A DNA stretch of 64,000 bases from Symsagittifera roscoffensis (lineage: Eukaryota; Xenacoelomorpha; Acoela; Convolutidae): the NCBI RefSeq assembly GCF_963678635.1, contig NC_087066.1, positions 56,996,312-57,060,311 on the forward strand, read 5' to 3'. A model generated the notes under the pieces. That model saw only the letters and a list, made by a program, of their open reading frames with translations. It ran no database searches and was not told where the DNA came from. Of this stretch, positions 21,068 through 31,830 are shown piece after piece (position 1 is the stretch's first letter; each line of letters opens with the position of its first letter). A program made the translations under genes and the position numbers.

Positions 21068-23085
21068 AAACCCTCGCAAAAAAACCCTACCTGAAGCAGA
21101 GTCAATCCTTACTTGATGCGAAATCGTTTAATGTTGGCTTTTTCCTAGTTTCTCAAAGCTTCTTCTGCTCTTGATAATTTTAAACAAAATATACATGACA
21201 TATTGCTCTCGAATTACAACATATATAAAAAATGATAAAGGCCTCTCATAAAAATCAGTCAGTATCGTAAAGCGTTGGATGTAAAATAACTTTCAATTGG
21301 ATGTAAAATAACGCGAATTTTTAAAGCAAATTCATAGCAAATTTATAATTGGTTAACATTACGAGGCCCAAATGTGCATTGGATAGGCGCACGTTTTTGT
21401 GTCTGTATGTTCCTGGATTCCATAGACAAACCTTTAAACATGTTTCAAAATGCAAGTGAATTCCACTTACAAAACTTTCGTGGATTCCACGTACAAACAC
21501 CTGTAACGTAAATTCTGTCGGCACATGTTGTGCCGCGGATTCCGCAACAAGCGAATGTAGATAGGTGATCTGGATTCCGCAACTGTAAGTGTAATTCACT
21601 AAATAAGTGTACACCGCAAAAGTAAGTGGAATCCGCAAAATTTGTAAGCGGAATCCGCAAATGTAAGCGGATTCCGCAAACGGTAAGTGGAATTAGATTT
21701 TAGTTTATCACTGATTTTGAATACGAACAATTAAAAGCTAGAGCTGGAATTCTTATCTATAGCTATATGGAATGTAAAGGCAAGGACTTAACTTTTGTCA
21801 GCGGAATCCACGAACAAATCTCCAAATATTTGATAACTAAATCTGTGGATGTCACCTTTTATTATTTTGGAAACACAACACCGAATAAATTCAATATTTG
21901 GAGTCAATGGGTTGAGAGCGTATGGAAATACAACACACAGCAAATCGCCGAATTAGGCCAGTATTTGGGATTTTATCCATTCCAAAGACTGATGATCTAG
22001 TTGATTCCAGTCTAGCGAATTGAGATTGAAGTTGAGATTGAATTTGACAGGATATGAGATCGAAGTTGGGTTGACAGGAATTGAGAACAAACGTTTAGTT
22101 TTTCAACTGGTAATTGATCAATGTAGTAATTGAGATTGATTTTTCTGTTGACCATCTAGTAAACAAAACTGCTCGTATCAGGCGAAGCATTGAATGTTCC
22201 GACTGGTATTAAGGTTTATGGAGCAGTATTAACATAAATAATATTGAAAAAATTAAATGAAATAAATTAAAATGAAATTTTTCTTCTAAAATTTAAAATT
22301 TTTTCAATAAAAATCATCACCCCACGCGCTATATAAAGTACAAAACTATAGTTTTCGCTACTTATAACAAATTAATTATGGCAAATAAGCTTCTTTCAAC
22401 CAATTTGGAACGATTCCTAAGGCGGATTAAATCTCGCTTACGCATTAATAGCGCGAACATATCGCGCGTTAATTGTCCCAAATCGGCCAAAATAGCCAAA
22501 ATGGTAATCTTTAAACCCCCATAACTTTACAAAAATTAATCACAGGTGGAATAGTTTTTCGAAGTTAAGCTCAGGACAACAATACCTTTTGAATGATATT
22601 AAAAAGATCCGGCAAAAATGGCTAGTTAGAAAGTCGAAATTTGACTGAACAAAAAAAAACCCACCCGAGCACAAATATTCTGCTACTTTCGTATCGAAAG
22701 TCGGAACAATAAAAGATATAATTTTAAATGCTTTACTACACATATACATATATTCGGCAAACAAAATGCGGATTCCACTTACAATTTGCGGAATACGCAA
22801 CAGCTAAATTTAACTATACAATTAATGTGAGAGTACGACATTACTGGTTTTGCGAAACAACACGAGAACATTTAATTGATCACTTTTAATCGAGAATATT
22901 TACTATCATTTTTTTGAATTTTTCGTATTGATTCTTATTACTTAACGCTATCTCAACGTGAACATTTTTCAGTTTGCATATTAAATAAAAAACGTTGCTA
23001 TTTTTGTGCATAATCCAGTCACACGTTTCAAATGCCACTATATATTTCACTGTTTAAAATTCAACACAAAAACGTCACCAATAAA
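21068..23085. repeat. Repeat F, copy 4 (full tandem unit)
   Basis: A head-to-tail duplicate following 19319-21067. The junction reads aataaaaccctcgcaaaaaaaccc. High identity implies a recent tandem duplication or a local assembly ambiguity. Confidence 0.9.
22164..22708 (+). mobile_element. Family M element 2
   Basis: Duplicate of 20148-20692, copied with the tandem unit rather than inserted independently. Confidence 0.8.
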
Positions 23086-23396
23086 ACCATTTAGAGGCGC
23101 AGAAAAAATCCTTGAAAATTATTTGTAATTACATTCAATGATGAACCCTTCGATGAGACAAAATGATCCGACAAAAATGCGAGCATAGTCACAAAATTTT
23201 TCCTTCAAGAGCCAAATCTTTCTCCTTGAACGTGCAAAAGTTTGCCACAAAACTCTGAGCGAAGTTCTTTTCTTTCCATTTCTAAGAATTATAGAAATAA
23301 CCACGGAAAGCTTCTGGTTCTTCATAGCACACGAAGGCTTTTGTTTTTTTTTTTTCAGATCATTTTTTCTCTCAAAATATCCATTTTGTTAGCTCT

Positions 23397-23439
<43 letters not shown>

Positions 23440-24100
23440 GTTTCATGTTTTATTTTTGAAATTCAATTTTGTTTTCAACGGTTGTTTTGGCTTGAGTGGT
23501 GTTTCATATTGAACTGATTCGTTGTAAGCTTGACAGGGCATGCCTTTGTTTTTAGTTTTATTTGAGACTGGCGGCTGGAACGAACTGCCGTATCCGTTTT
23601 CACCACGTAATGAGTGAACCAACTGCCACCTTCGGCCTAAATACTGGGATTTTTAACGTATATAAAGGCTCATCTTGTTTTCCTGCTGGGCTGCACATTG
23701 ACAAACCCTTTCACTCAGATTCTGGCTGAAAACGATCGGACTCTTAAGTTGTTTTAACAGGATGAATATCTTTTTCTGGATAACTTCATAATCATAATAA
23801 TAATTAATGCAGGTTGTTACCTAAGTAGCAAGCTGTTTTGGTTAATTTGTTAACAACACAGACAGCGAATTTGTCAGTGTCATGTAAGGAGTTTATGATA
23901 AAACTCACTGGCACTTGAAGAGATGGGGCGTTCAACAGTGCCGAAGTACAACAGTGCCGAAAAAGGCGAGAAAATTTCAGAATAATTTGAACGCATTTTC
24001 TAAAGAGCGGGAAATTACTGACGCTAATTAACAAAGCAAATAACTCCAATTTTGGCGCCAAAACGTCTGCAACTGCAAATTAAACAACTACTTTGGTGTC
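23086..24100. other. Intergenic DNA
   Basis: Holds a CT microsatellite (23393-23439) and otherwise unremarkable sequence. The frames 23242-23517 and 23804-24061 are not recognised; the first runs through the microsatellite. Confidence 0.6.
23393..23439. repeat. (CT)n microsatellite
   Basis: An uninterrupted CT run apart from one CC interruption at about 23415. Confidence 0.95.
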
Positions 24101-24292
24101 AAAACGTCCAAGTTGCGAATTTTTTCGCTCAAAATCTTAAAATGTCACCTAAGATTGTAAGCGATCGCCGTTTAATTTTTGATTGCCACACACTAACACA
24201 CAGTGACCGACCGATGGTCGATTCATGCAACGTTAACTGGTATCGAATCAATACCGAAGGTCATAAAGATAGTCATACAACAAATCACAACA
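24101..24292 (-). repeat. Probable 3' LTR of Gypsy element A (left boundary uncertain)
   Basis: The right boundary is marked by AATCACAACA followed by TTTCCCACTGG. On the minus strand this is a purine tract CCAGTGGGAAA followed by TGTTGTGATT. Element C has the same junction (GGGAA then TGTTGTGATT at 55319/55320). The left edge is set only by the ~190-bp LTR length in element C. Confidence 0.4.
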
Positions 24293-24635
24293 TTTCCCAC
24301 TGGAAAAATTTTAAAACTACAAAATAACTAAAACTAATTCTATATACACCAATTTCCCCCTTCCGAGTAGGAACAAAATTTACAAACTGCGCCATAAACA
24401 AGTAATAGAACAGCAAGAAAAATGGAATCTACAATTGAAATTTGGAAGTACAAATGTACAAAGGGTGAACATACAGAATTTACACGTGTACAATTGATAA
24501 AACAAATAAAACAATACTAAACTACAAGATGTACATTTAACATAAACCAACTTATCTACAATAATGAAGTTCAAATAAGATGAATACTGTTAAAGTGAAA
24601 ATAATAAGAAGAAAATTGAAATTTCTTTAGCAGTT

Positions 24636-25307
24636 TTAATGTAATTTTGCATCAAAATCGTCTTGTATATGTTTTATTTCTGGATCGATTGTCGATAAAA
24701 CATCACTGGTTTCTTCTAAATCCTCAGATGTGGCGTCTATTTTAGGTCGGGAAGGAGAGGAGGATCCGAAGGAAGTATTTTTCAGAATGGTATGAATCGG
24801 GGTGTGTCTGACTCGTCCCGATGGGATAGATTTCTGCGATGACCAAGATAGGGTAGTTTCTGCAACGTGGGTCGTTTTTGAAGGTACCTCTGCGAGTTGC
24901 GTTAGGAAGTCCGATGTTGAAGTGACAGTGAAAGTTGCCCTCGGGGAATTAGGCTTGTCATCCTGTAACGTAATCACTTCAGTGGTCGTGTCTTCCTTTT
25001 CGAGAACGATGTCAATGTATCTTCGTTCGCCGAAGAATTTCGGGGGTCCCACATTTCTGCGAGGTCTAGACGGCCTTGGTTGTTGCCTCACCGGTGAAAG
25101 TTCTTCAGGGGTACTGTCCAGCAGAATTGGGTTCTTTTCGGATCCCTCTCTCGTCGCTGCCTCTGGCGCGTCCATGACTGCGGGATGTTCTGTGGAACCA
25201 GTGTGCTTAGGCGTCGTAGATTGAGTGTGATCGTCACCTGTAAAACTTAACTCATTGTTAGGTCCCGAGTCGACTTGTTGGAGAAGCGGTACATTATTTT
25301 TGGTCAT
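24636..25307 (-). pseudogene. Gypsy A polyprotein C-terminal tail
   Basis: A 223-codon open frame rich in Pro, Ser, Thr and acidic residues. It contains PSRPRRNVGPPKFFGERRY followed by IDIV at about residues 78-101. The same SRPRR..GPPKFFGER block occurs in element C near 56080-56110, which places both at the C-terminal end of the pol product after the integrase. It is the best-preserved frame of element A. The opposite-strand frame 24802-25224 is a shadow. Confidence 0.7.
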
Positions 25308-25565
25308 GTCGTCGAAGTGGTCGTCTAATATTTCATCCGAGAGTTTAAGTTAAAAGATGACGAAGCTTCTCAGTTGATTCGCGAAAGATCGTGTTAAGTT
25401 GTTGTGTCAGTCGATGGTCCAGAACATTGTGTAGGCATATCCGCCCTTGAGGTGCCCTGCCTTAGCTGGGTTTGGTCTCTTCCAATAGACTCCTTTGGTG
25501 GAAATAGTTTCCTCTTTCTGCTAAACTCGAAGATACAGTTAGGTTATGCCCACTAGAATTTGGTT

Positions 25566-26130
25566 CACAACAATTTTGTTGGGACCGGGAAGTAGTTTTC
25601 CTTCGAAGGCTAAATTCGATTTCCGTCAAATGTGGCCGTTATCGAGCGTTATCAGATGAGTCGATGACATCCTCCTTTACTAGATTAAAAAAAGGTTCCC
25701 CGTTTTTTCTGTTGGCCGCCCTTCTATAATATTTACCTCCAGAAACTAGTTTCTTCATCGATCTGGAGCCTTTGTTTGCTTCTGGTACGGGAGTCTTTGG
25801 GTTTGCGAGAGCTAGCGGCAAGTTGTTTCCGAGTCAGAATGTGTATCCATTTGAGCGTCCAGACAGCCGTCTTTCGCGCCATCATGCAATTCCCAATTTC
25901 TGGCCCGATAGTCAGATCAGATTGACTTTCCTTTATCTTAACGGTTATCAAAGGAAATCAGGTTTTTCCATCTTTTGTTAGCCGTTCTACTAAAATGTTT
26001 CTCGAAAGGGGTACAAAAGATCGAAATTTGTTTTGTAATTCTGAGGTGTCAAATATTTTTTTCGGTCGAAGAATTTAAAGAAGGTTTTGGTAAATTGAAT
26101 GACATGGACAATAATTTAGACTTTACAGTC
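25566..26130 (-). pseudogene. Gypsy A integrase C-terminal region
   Basis: Broken into overlapping frames 25639-25821 and 25733-25951. It reads SGGKYYRRAANRKNGEPFF and NLVKEDVIDSS, the small basic domain after the integrase core. It is nearly identical to the stray fragment 17984-18557. Confidence 0.7.
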
Positions 26131-26216
26131 TATACAAATCTTTCCACGAGCCCATTAAATCTAAGGTCACCGACTGTACATTAAATGTTTCGATGTTATT
26201 TTTTTCGCAGAAGGAT

Positions 26217-26530
26217 TTAAAATCGTGTAATAAAAACACGACCTGTGTCCACTCTAATCTTCCTTGGAAATCCATGGAGGTGACAATAATCGTTTAAAAA
26301 TGAGATAACAGAGTTTGATGTGGTATTGTTTGCCAATGGAAATTTAGTAGAACAGTCGATGCACAGGAGAATATGTTTTTTTATTCCCCAAAAAGTGTCC
26401 AAAGGTCCTGCGAAGTCCATGTTTTTTTCCTCGTTCAGTAAAGACAACGTGGGTAGTTTTGTAGTATGGTCCGTACCAAGTAAAGTTTTGAGGTTCTTAC
26501 CAGCTTTCAGGCATTGGTTATAGGTCTTGA
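26217..26530 (-). pseudogene. Gypsy A integrase catalytic core, broken
   Basis: The frame 26217-26447 reads MDFAGPLDTFWGIKKHILLC, then IDCSTKFP and SFLNDYCHLHGFPRKIRVD. This gives the first catalytic Asp (DFAGPL) and the second (RVD). The conserved DHGSCF of the family is DTGRVF here, and the frame ends just after it, so the third catalytic residue (Glu) is lost. It is related to element C 57043-57480. Confidence 0.8.
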
Positions 26531-26742
26531 TGGTATATCTCTCAATAGAAATGGTGCCACCAAATGTGTTTCGATAAACACTTCATCCCGAATTGGCCTG
26601 GATGAGTCTAATAAAGCATTGAGGTGAAAGTTTCCCTGATGGTTGCTGGTACGACCAACTTATTATCCAAGAATAATTGATCGTCTTTCACGTGGAGGTC
26701 CTTTTCGTAATTCTTCATGTAGCTTCTATGAATGCCCATTGT

Positions 26743-27477
26743 TCATCCTGATTTTATAGTGTCGATTAAGTCCCAAATCACTGTGTCCTCTCTCGTCATT
26801 AACTGGAGTAGTTTCTTAGAACAGTGCTCTTCGGGATATAAAGGAGAGTTGGGGAGTTTCAAGTCAAATTTAAATCTCTTCAGAAGATTTATGTGATTGT
26901 CCGGGAGGTGGTCGTATTTGAATTTTAGAGATATGTTGTATTCTTCTGGAATAATAAATAATGGGCCGGTAATCTCGTCCAGTTTTTTTTTCACGACAAT
27001 TTTCTTGTTCTGCGGAATTAAGTGATTGTTGTTAATGATAAGTTTTAAAAAGGACCTTGTCCGAGAAAGTAAAGCTTCTATAATTAACTTTCGAATTGTC
27101 TAGAGATAAGCACTTTAAAGAACAGTTTTATGCTCGGAAATGTATTTTATCGCAAATTTTTGTTGACTGAGCAATACAAGAGATGATAGCGGCAATAATT
27201 TTAAGATTGAAAGATGCTAAAGAGCCGTTAAAAGAGTCTTGATCTTTTGGCTTAAGTTTCCAAATTCCGACGGAATAGTACTAATAACAAGCGTATTTGT
27301 ACTTACAGCGAACGACGGTATATCTACAGAAATTGCATTTACCAGGTTAAAATGGTCTCTATTGGATAAAATGCTCTGATTTTTGTCGATTGAAGCAACT
27401 ACAAATTCGTCTTCATAATAAGAAGGTCGGAGGGCTTTGCGCGAAGGTAATTTAGATAAAAGATCGGTAAAACCCAT
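26743..27477 (-). pseudogene. Gypsy A region between RNase H and integrase
   Basis: Two frames, 26743-26994 (LPDNHINLLKRFKFDLKLP) and 27217-27477 (MGFTDLLSKLPSRKA, then EDEFVVASIDKN). They correspond to the RNase H tail and integrase N-terminal linker; element C has the equivalents FSPLSSGKA and CDNEFVVATDNKN at 58745-59218. They share one frame but are separated by stops. Confidence 0.65.
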
Positions 27478-27507
27478 ATCTTTGCTCTGATATGGGAAAT
27501 CTTGAAG

Positions 27508-28242
27508 TTAAAAGGTAACAGTCTGTTTACCCAGCAGGTTAGTCGGCTGTGCATAGTTTTTTTTACTATAGTTTGCTGGAAGAGCTGAAAGTAGAGCTCT
27601 ATGGCTCGTTACGATTTCGAATTCTGCTCCGTAAAGTTGTTTTCTAAAGTGTTCTGAGGCCCACACTACGCCCAGCAATTCAAGTACGTTTGTGGAATAT
27701 TTCAATTCATGGTTGTTTAGAAATCTTGAGGCGAATGCAATCTTTTTTCACTGCTCCCCTTGGAGTTGTTCTAAAGTTAAGCCCAGGCCACTATAAGAGG
27801 CGTCAGTTTTTAATCTCGTTTTTTCTTTTATATTGAAGTGGCTGTTTTCCCTAATATTTACAATATCTCTTCTCAATTTTTCGAAGGCTAGCGAATGGTT
27901 TTTATCCCATTTATAGACAGATTTTTTGTTTAAAAGGGGACCAAGTGGGGAGCTTAAAGTTGATAGGTTTGGGACGAATTTTACATACTGATTTCTGGAG
28001 CCGAAGAAAGATCGCAGCTCCGAAATTTTCTTGGGGATTGTGAGGTTCCTGATAGCGTCGGCTTTACCGACCAACGGTCGTACTCGATCTCCCAAAATTT
28101 TAAAACCTAGCCACTGGAAGAATGCGCATTTCACCAATTTCACCGCCATATTTTTCTGGTCCAGAATTGTGAGGATTCTATTTACAATTGCCTTTTGCTC
28201 CTCAAGTGATCCCTTGGATGCCACCAGTATATCGTCTATATA
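27508..28242 (-). pseudogene. Gypsy A reverse transcriptase palm and RNase H
   Basis: At 28242-28207 the minus strand reads YIDDILVASKGS, the intact YxDD polymerase motif. The thumb and connection follow (KLVKCAFFQWLGFKILG, SELRSFFG, FVPNLSTLSSPLGPLL). RNase H follows with TDASYSGLGLTLEQ and ELLGVVWASEHFRKQLYG, then TSHRALLSALP, where His-Arg-Ala is conserved but the usual Asp before it is Ser. A stop after LQGEQ separates 27748-28224 from 27508-27705, so the protein is dead although the catalytic motif survives. Confidence 0.85.
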
Positions 28243-28263
28243 GCAATATAAACGGTTTGTTCT

Positions 28264-28875
28264 CTAAAATGAGTCCATGATCCGTTGAAATTCGTTAAAC
28301 ATATCACTCAGTCCATAAAATCCGGTTACAAACCGATATGTTCCCGTTGTTTCGCCGCCCACAATACTGAAGTTACATTGCTTACTCGTTGTTTCGCACA
28401 ATTTGAGTTGGTTATACGCATTTTTCAGATCCAAGTTGCAAACCAAACCTGCTCAGTAGGTTTTTCTGAGACTTGTAAGAGTACGTTTTCTATGAGTTCA
28501 TGGACGTTTGGCATTTCGTATTTGTTTTTAAAAACCTGGTCATATAGCAATTTAGAATCTAATGCCACTTTAATCAATCTGTCCTTCTTCCTAGTTATAA
28601 AAATCAAGCTAATAAAACACTCTTTGTCACACTTTTCAAGTTTTATAGTGCGACACTCGGTCTCCATTCTTCTTAATTCTTCATTAACTCCCGCAAGTAA
28701 GTGCAGGGGAACTCTTCTCCCTTTTGACTGAGTGAATAGTTTTTCCCACCCGAGTGAATAGTTCTTCTAACTTACTAAAAATTTTATCAGTTAGTAAGAA
28801 AGGTTCATTCCACTTACTCTCGGTTGGTGCTCGACTGACTGAGCCAATTGGTTGAGGACATTTCTTCTGCTTCAC
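28264..28875 (-). pseudogene. Gypsy A reverse transcriptase N-terminal half
   Basis: Three frames: 28684-28875 (KIFSKLEELFTRVGKTI), 28425-28667 (CFISLIFITRKKDRLIKVAL, then DSKLLYDQVFKNKYEMPN) and 28264-28446 (NLDLKNAYNQLKLCETT, then YRFVTGFYGLSDMFNEFQRIMD). They carry the fingers and the LDLKNAY motif A with its catalytic Asp. A frameshift lies inside the LDLKNAY region and a TAA lies just before YIDD. Confidence 0.8.
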
Positions 28876-28883
28876 TTCGATAC

Positions 28884-29141
28884 TTAACTTTTTAGGTTAT
28901 CGTTACCCGGAATATTGCGTTTGAGACCACCTGTGATGAAGAACGGCGTTTCTTCACTAATCCACCCGTTGGATTGCGTCCTAACAATAATCTTTCCTAG
29001 GATGTTGATCATATCGTCAGTCAAGCCGCAATACAGGTCCCTAATCCTCTTCTCCACTGGATAAATTTTAAGGTTGGAGTATCGTAGTTTAAGTTTGTGC
29101 AAAGCGTTCATGTTCATGTCCACGATCATTTCCCATCCCAA
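28884..29141 (-). pseudogene. Gypsy A protease C-terminal part
   Basis: Reads LYCGLTDDMINILGKIIVRT, then SEETPFFITGG and RNIPGNDNL. The last is the ILGxDxL-type motif that ends retropepsin domains, here with P for L. The catalytic DTG segment upstream is not recognisable. The same block in element C is at 60415-60590. Confidence 0.6.
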
Positions 29142-29305
29142 TCTTATGTTTAAAAGTTTCTAGTCCATTTTCTTCGTAGATTGTTCTAAAACTCAACACC
29201 GAGAAATTGTCATCGTCACTCTTTCCTTATTCTTTCCAGGTACAATTCTCGGTATTTACATGATGATCCGTTACAGTATTTACAGTGGGTCGTTTGTTAC
29301 GAGAT

Positions 29306-29779
29306 TTACATCGCTTGGCAAACTGTCCTTTGTAATAACAATTTTTTTGTTATGTCATTGGCTGGGCTTACGTTCAGGTGTCCTTTCGTAAATGGATTCC
29401 CATATTTCATGCACGCATTGCTTCTTTCTATGTTCAGGCTCGGTTCTTTCTTGATCTGGTTGTATGAATTAAAAGATTTAAAAGTAGACCCGTTGGTCGA
29501 GGATCGCGCCATATTGGTCAAGTTTTGGTGGTTAAAATTGCCTTTTTCTTCAATCAAGGACTGATTGAGCGCTTCCGAAGAGCTTATTGTGGCTGAGAGG
29601 AGTTTCCGTTGAGTTTCCGTATTCTTCATATTACAAATGAAGATATCTTTTATCCATTCGGCTTTGTCGGTCTCCCGTTTAGTGCATGTACTTGCCAAGG
29701 CTGTCAGTGCTCCCCAAAATTGTTCGAATGATTCCCGATCCTTCTGTTTACGATTCAGTAATTTGTACCTCTCGAACAT
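29306..29779 (-). pseudogene. Gypsy A gag C-terminal part with ruined zinc knuckle
   Basis: A 157-codon frame with a retrotransposon Gag pattern: RKQKDRESFEQFWGALTALA, then KAEWIKDIFICNMKNTETQR. The nucleocapsid knuckle is recognisable as CMKYGNPFTKGHLNVSPAND. The CxxC..GH..C pattern has lost its second Cys (Y) and last Cys (S), so it could not bind zinc. Confidence 0.75.
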
Positions 29780-29847
29780 TGTTTTACGTTTGCTAAATGC
29801 GGTGTCTAGTAGGGTCCAGAACTCCGTAATTGAGATAGCTAAAATTT

Positions 29848-30141
29848 TTACCCGAGGCTTCTCTCTATTTTGCTGCCTAGTGCTAAAAACAAAATCGAGC
29901 GGAGTTTTTTGTCAGCTTCAGCCGGTTTCATCCCATTGAATTTTTTCATTTCTTCGTTTATCGGCTTTTCCTCGGCGGCTTCGTATTGTTTCATTGCGTT
30001 TTTTCCCCTCGTTTCTCTACTGGCTCTCTCTGTGTCCGACTCGCTTCCTGTGGTTTGCTCTAAGATAGGAATCTCCGTTTCTGGTACCTCCGGTCCGTTG
30101 AGACTATCTATGTCCAGATTTTCTTTCGCAATTATCGCCAA
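29848..30141 (-). pseudogene. Gypsy A gag N-terminal part
   Basis: A 97-codon frame rich in Glu and Lys, ending EADKKLRSILFLALGSKIER. The same EADKK.RSIL..ALG block occurs in element C at 60552-60803, which confirms family membership. The frame changes before the 29306-29779 segment. Confidence 0.65.
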
Positions 30142-30248
30142 TTGGAATTGGTCGCTCCACTGGCTCTAAAATATGGTTCGGCCAAAAAGAGGGGATTCCA
30201 CAAACGCTCGATTCATTTGACTGCGCCATAATAAAAATGCAATTGAAC

Positions 30249-30438
30249 GGATCAAGTTAACATCCTCTCCCCCAATTATACCAAGTTAAGGTCCTCCACC
30301 CAGCGCTTAGCCTAAATTAAATTTGCTAAGCACTGCATGTGAAATGTTCGATTCTGATTGGCTGAAAAATCCCAATTTAGAACCAAGTTGACACCCCCCT
30401 CCCCAAACGGCTTTGGCGGAAAGATGTTAACTTGGTCC
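30249..30438. mobile_element. Small MITE with CAAGTTAACATC inverted ends
   Basis: GGATCAAGTTAACATC at 30249-30264 is repeated in inverse as GATGTTAACTTGGTCC at 30423-30438. Internal copies ccaagttaaggtcc (near 30280) and accaagttgacac (near 30382) are subterminal repeats. About 190 bp, non-coding. Confidence 0.55.
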
Positions 30439-30955
30439 GATTAAACTACTATTTATCTAAGCACCGGGACTGAAGTTTGCACAATATTATGTTTCATTGG
30501 CGAGTAACAAGCGGCAGTAAATGAAAATTTTACTTATAAAGCCACAGTAGGTCAGAAACACCTGTTAAATTGAGAGAGTTAAGCTGGGCGTAACGCACTA
30601 TTGATTTCGACTTTCTCGACCAAACTTTGGTTTTGACTTGCTCGAACCAAAAAATATTTTTTGAAACTTGCTAAAACTTGTTTGCTCGACCCCGCATAGA
30701 TATTTTGACATTCTCAGACAAAATTGAGGATGTTTCGACTGGTTATCGTGCAAACAACCGAGTAAATGACAAGCAGAAGGGTCTGATGCAGACAGTGAAC
30801 TTAATAAGCAATTATGTTAAGTATATGAACTTAATAGGCAAAAAAGTTAAGAAGAAAATCCATCGCCGAATGTTGAATCACTAATTACTACAGCAGCTAG
30901 TCTTATCTTTGTTCGCTTCAAGGGAAAGCAAGAGATGTGAAACAATTATTTTAAT

Positions 30956-31098
30956 GCCTTCATTTTAACGCCTTATTCGTTCAACTGCCCGCCAAAATGC
31001 CTTCATTTTAACGCCTAATTCGTTCAACTGCCCGCCAAAATGCCTTCATTTCAACGCCTAATTCGTTCAAAAGCCCGCCAAAATACCTTCATTTTGTT
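30956..31098. repeat. 43-bp tandem repeat, about 3.3 copies
   Basis: Units start at 30956, 30999, 31042 and 31085 (gccttcattttaacgcc...gcccgccaaaat) with exactly 43-bp spacing and a few substitutions. The last unit is partial. Confidence 0.95.
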
Positions 31099-31599
31099 TG
31101 CTTAGCTCGTTATTAAGTTCACTGTTTATATCAGATCTGTCTCTTTGTCATTCACCAACATCCGATATATCAAACATCCTTCAAACCGAAAATTGTTAGA
31201 AACATCCTAAATACAGCTTTTCTATGTCAAAGATCCGACATTTTTCTAATTTTGCGAAAAAAAGCACTCTGTTAATTCAGTTAAAAATCTAGCTTAAGTT
31301 TGTTTTCATCATTTTTTGTCTAATGTCAACCCAATTTGAGAAAAACGAGTTTTAATTTTCTAGTTTTGTTCGTTTTGTCCGGATAATTGAAAAAATCACT
31401 GTGCATGCGCAACCTATGTTTCGACTTTCTCGACCGAAATTAAATATGTTTTTAGCATATGCTCGTCTTGAAATCGCTTCTCGAAAAACGGCATTTTCTC
31501 GACTTTCCAAGTCGAAACTTAACTCTTTAAGTACGAGGATCTAAGATTTTCTCGAGGGAAAAGGGATTTTCACAAAATTTCCACAGGTTTTTGTTATAG

Positions 31600-31830
31600 G
31601 TCACCAAAATTGATTTTTTGAGTTCTCTCAGAAATTATGCGCCGCGTGCTAATTTTTGGAAAAAACCGGTCAAAAAACCTTTTTTGGGAACTTTTTGGAA
31701 AGGTTTGACCAAAAATGGCGTTTTTTTGCTCGCTCCACCTCAGAATTAGTGAATTAGTATATAATGGTGTCCGAAAATAGATGTCGTTAGAAGTACTGAA
31801 GTGGGCGACTTTGGGTAGTGAAGGGTTCGA
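31600..31830. mobile_element. Diverged hAT-MITE fragment
   Basis: Resembles the 4850-5060 type: aaattgattttttgag...tgcgccgcg...cactttttggaa...gaccaaaaa-tggcg...gctc. Old and without clear ends. Confidence 0.5.

Larger units (their letters stand above)
24293..30178 (-). mobile_element. Ty3/Gypsy retrotransposon A, decayed
   Basis: On the minus strand, from right to left, it carries gag, protease, reverse transcriptase, RNase H, integrase and a C-terminal tail in canonical Gypsy order. The coding frame shifts among all three frames and contains several stops, so no polyprotein can be made. The right boundary is set by similarity to element C just inside its 5' LTR (ctaaaata/ctaaaaca); no 5' LTR is found beyond it. 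It belongs to the same family as element C. Confidence 0.9.

Noticed and set aside
23242-23517. 91-codon plus-strand frame with a Leu-Ser repeat
   Set aside because: The Leu-Ser run is a translation of the CT microsatellite; no other support.
24802-25224. 140-codon plus-strand frame
   Set aside because: Exact antisense of the Gypsy A tail ORF (24636-25307), which has the recognisable family motif.
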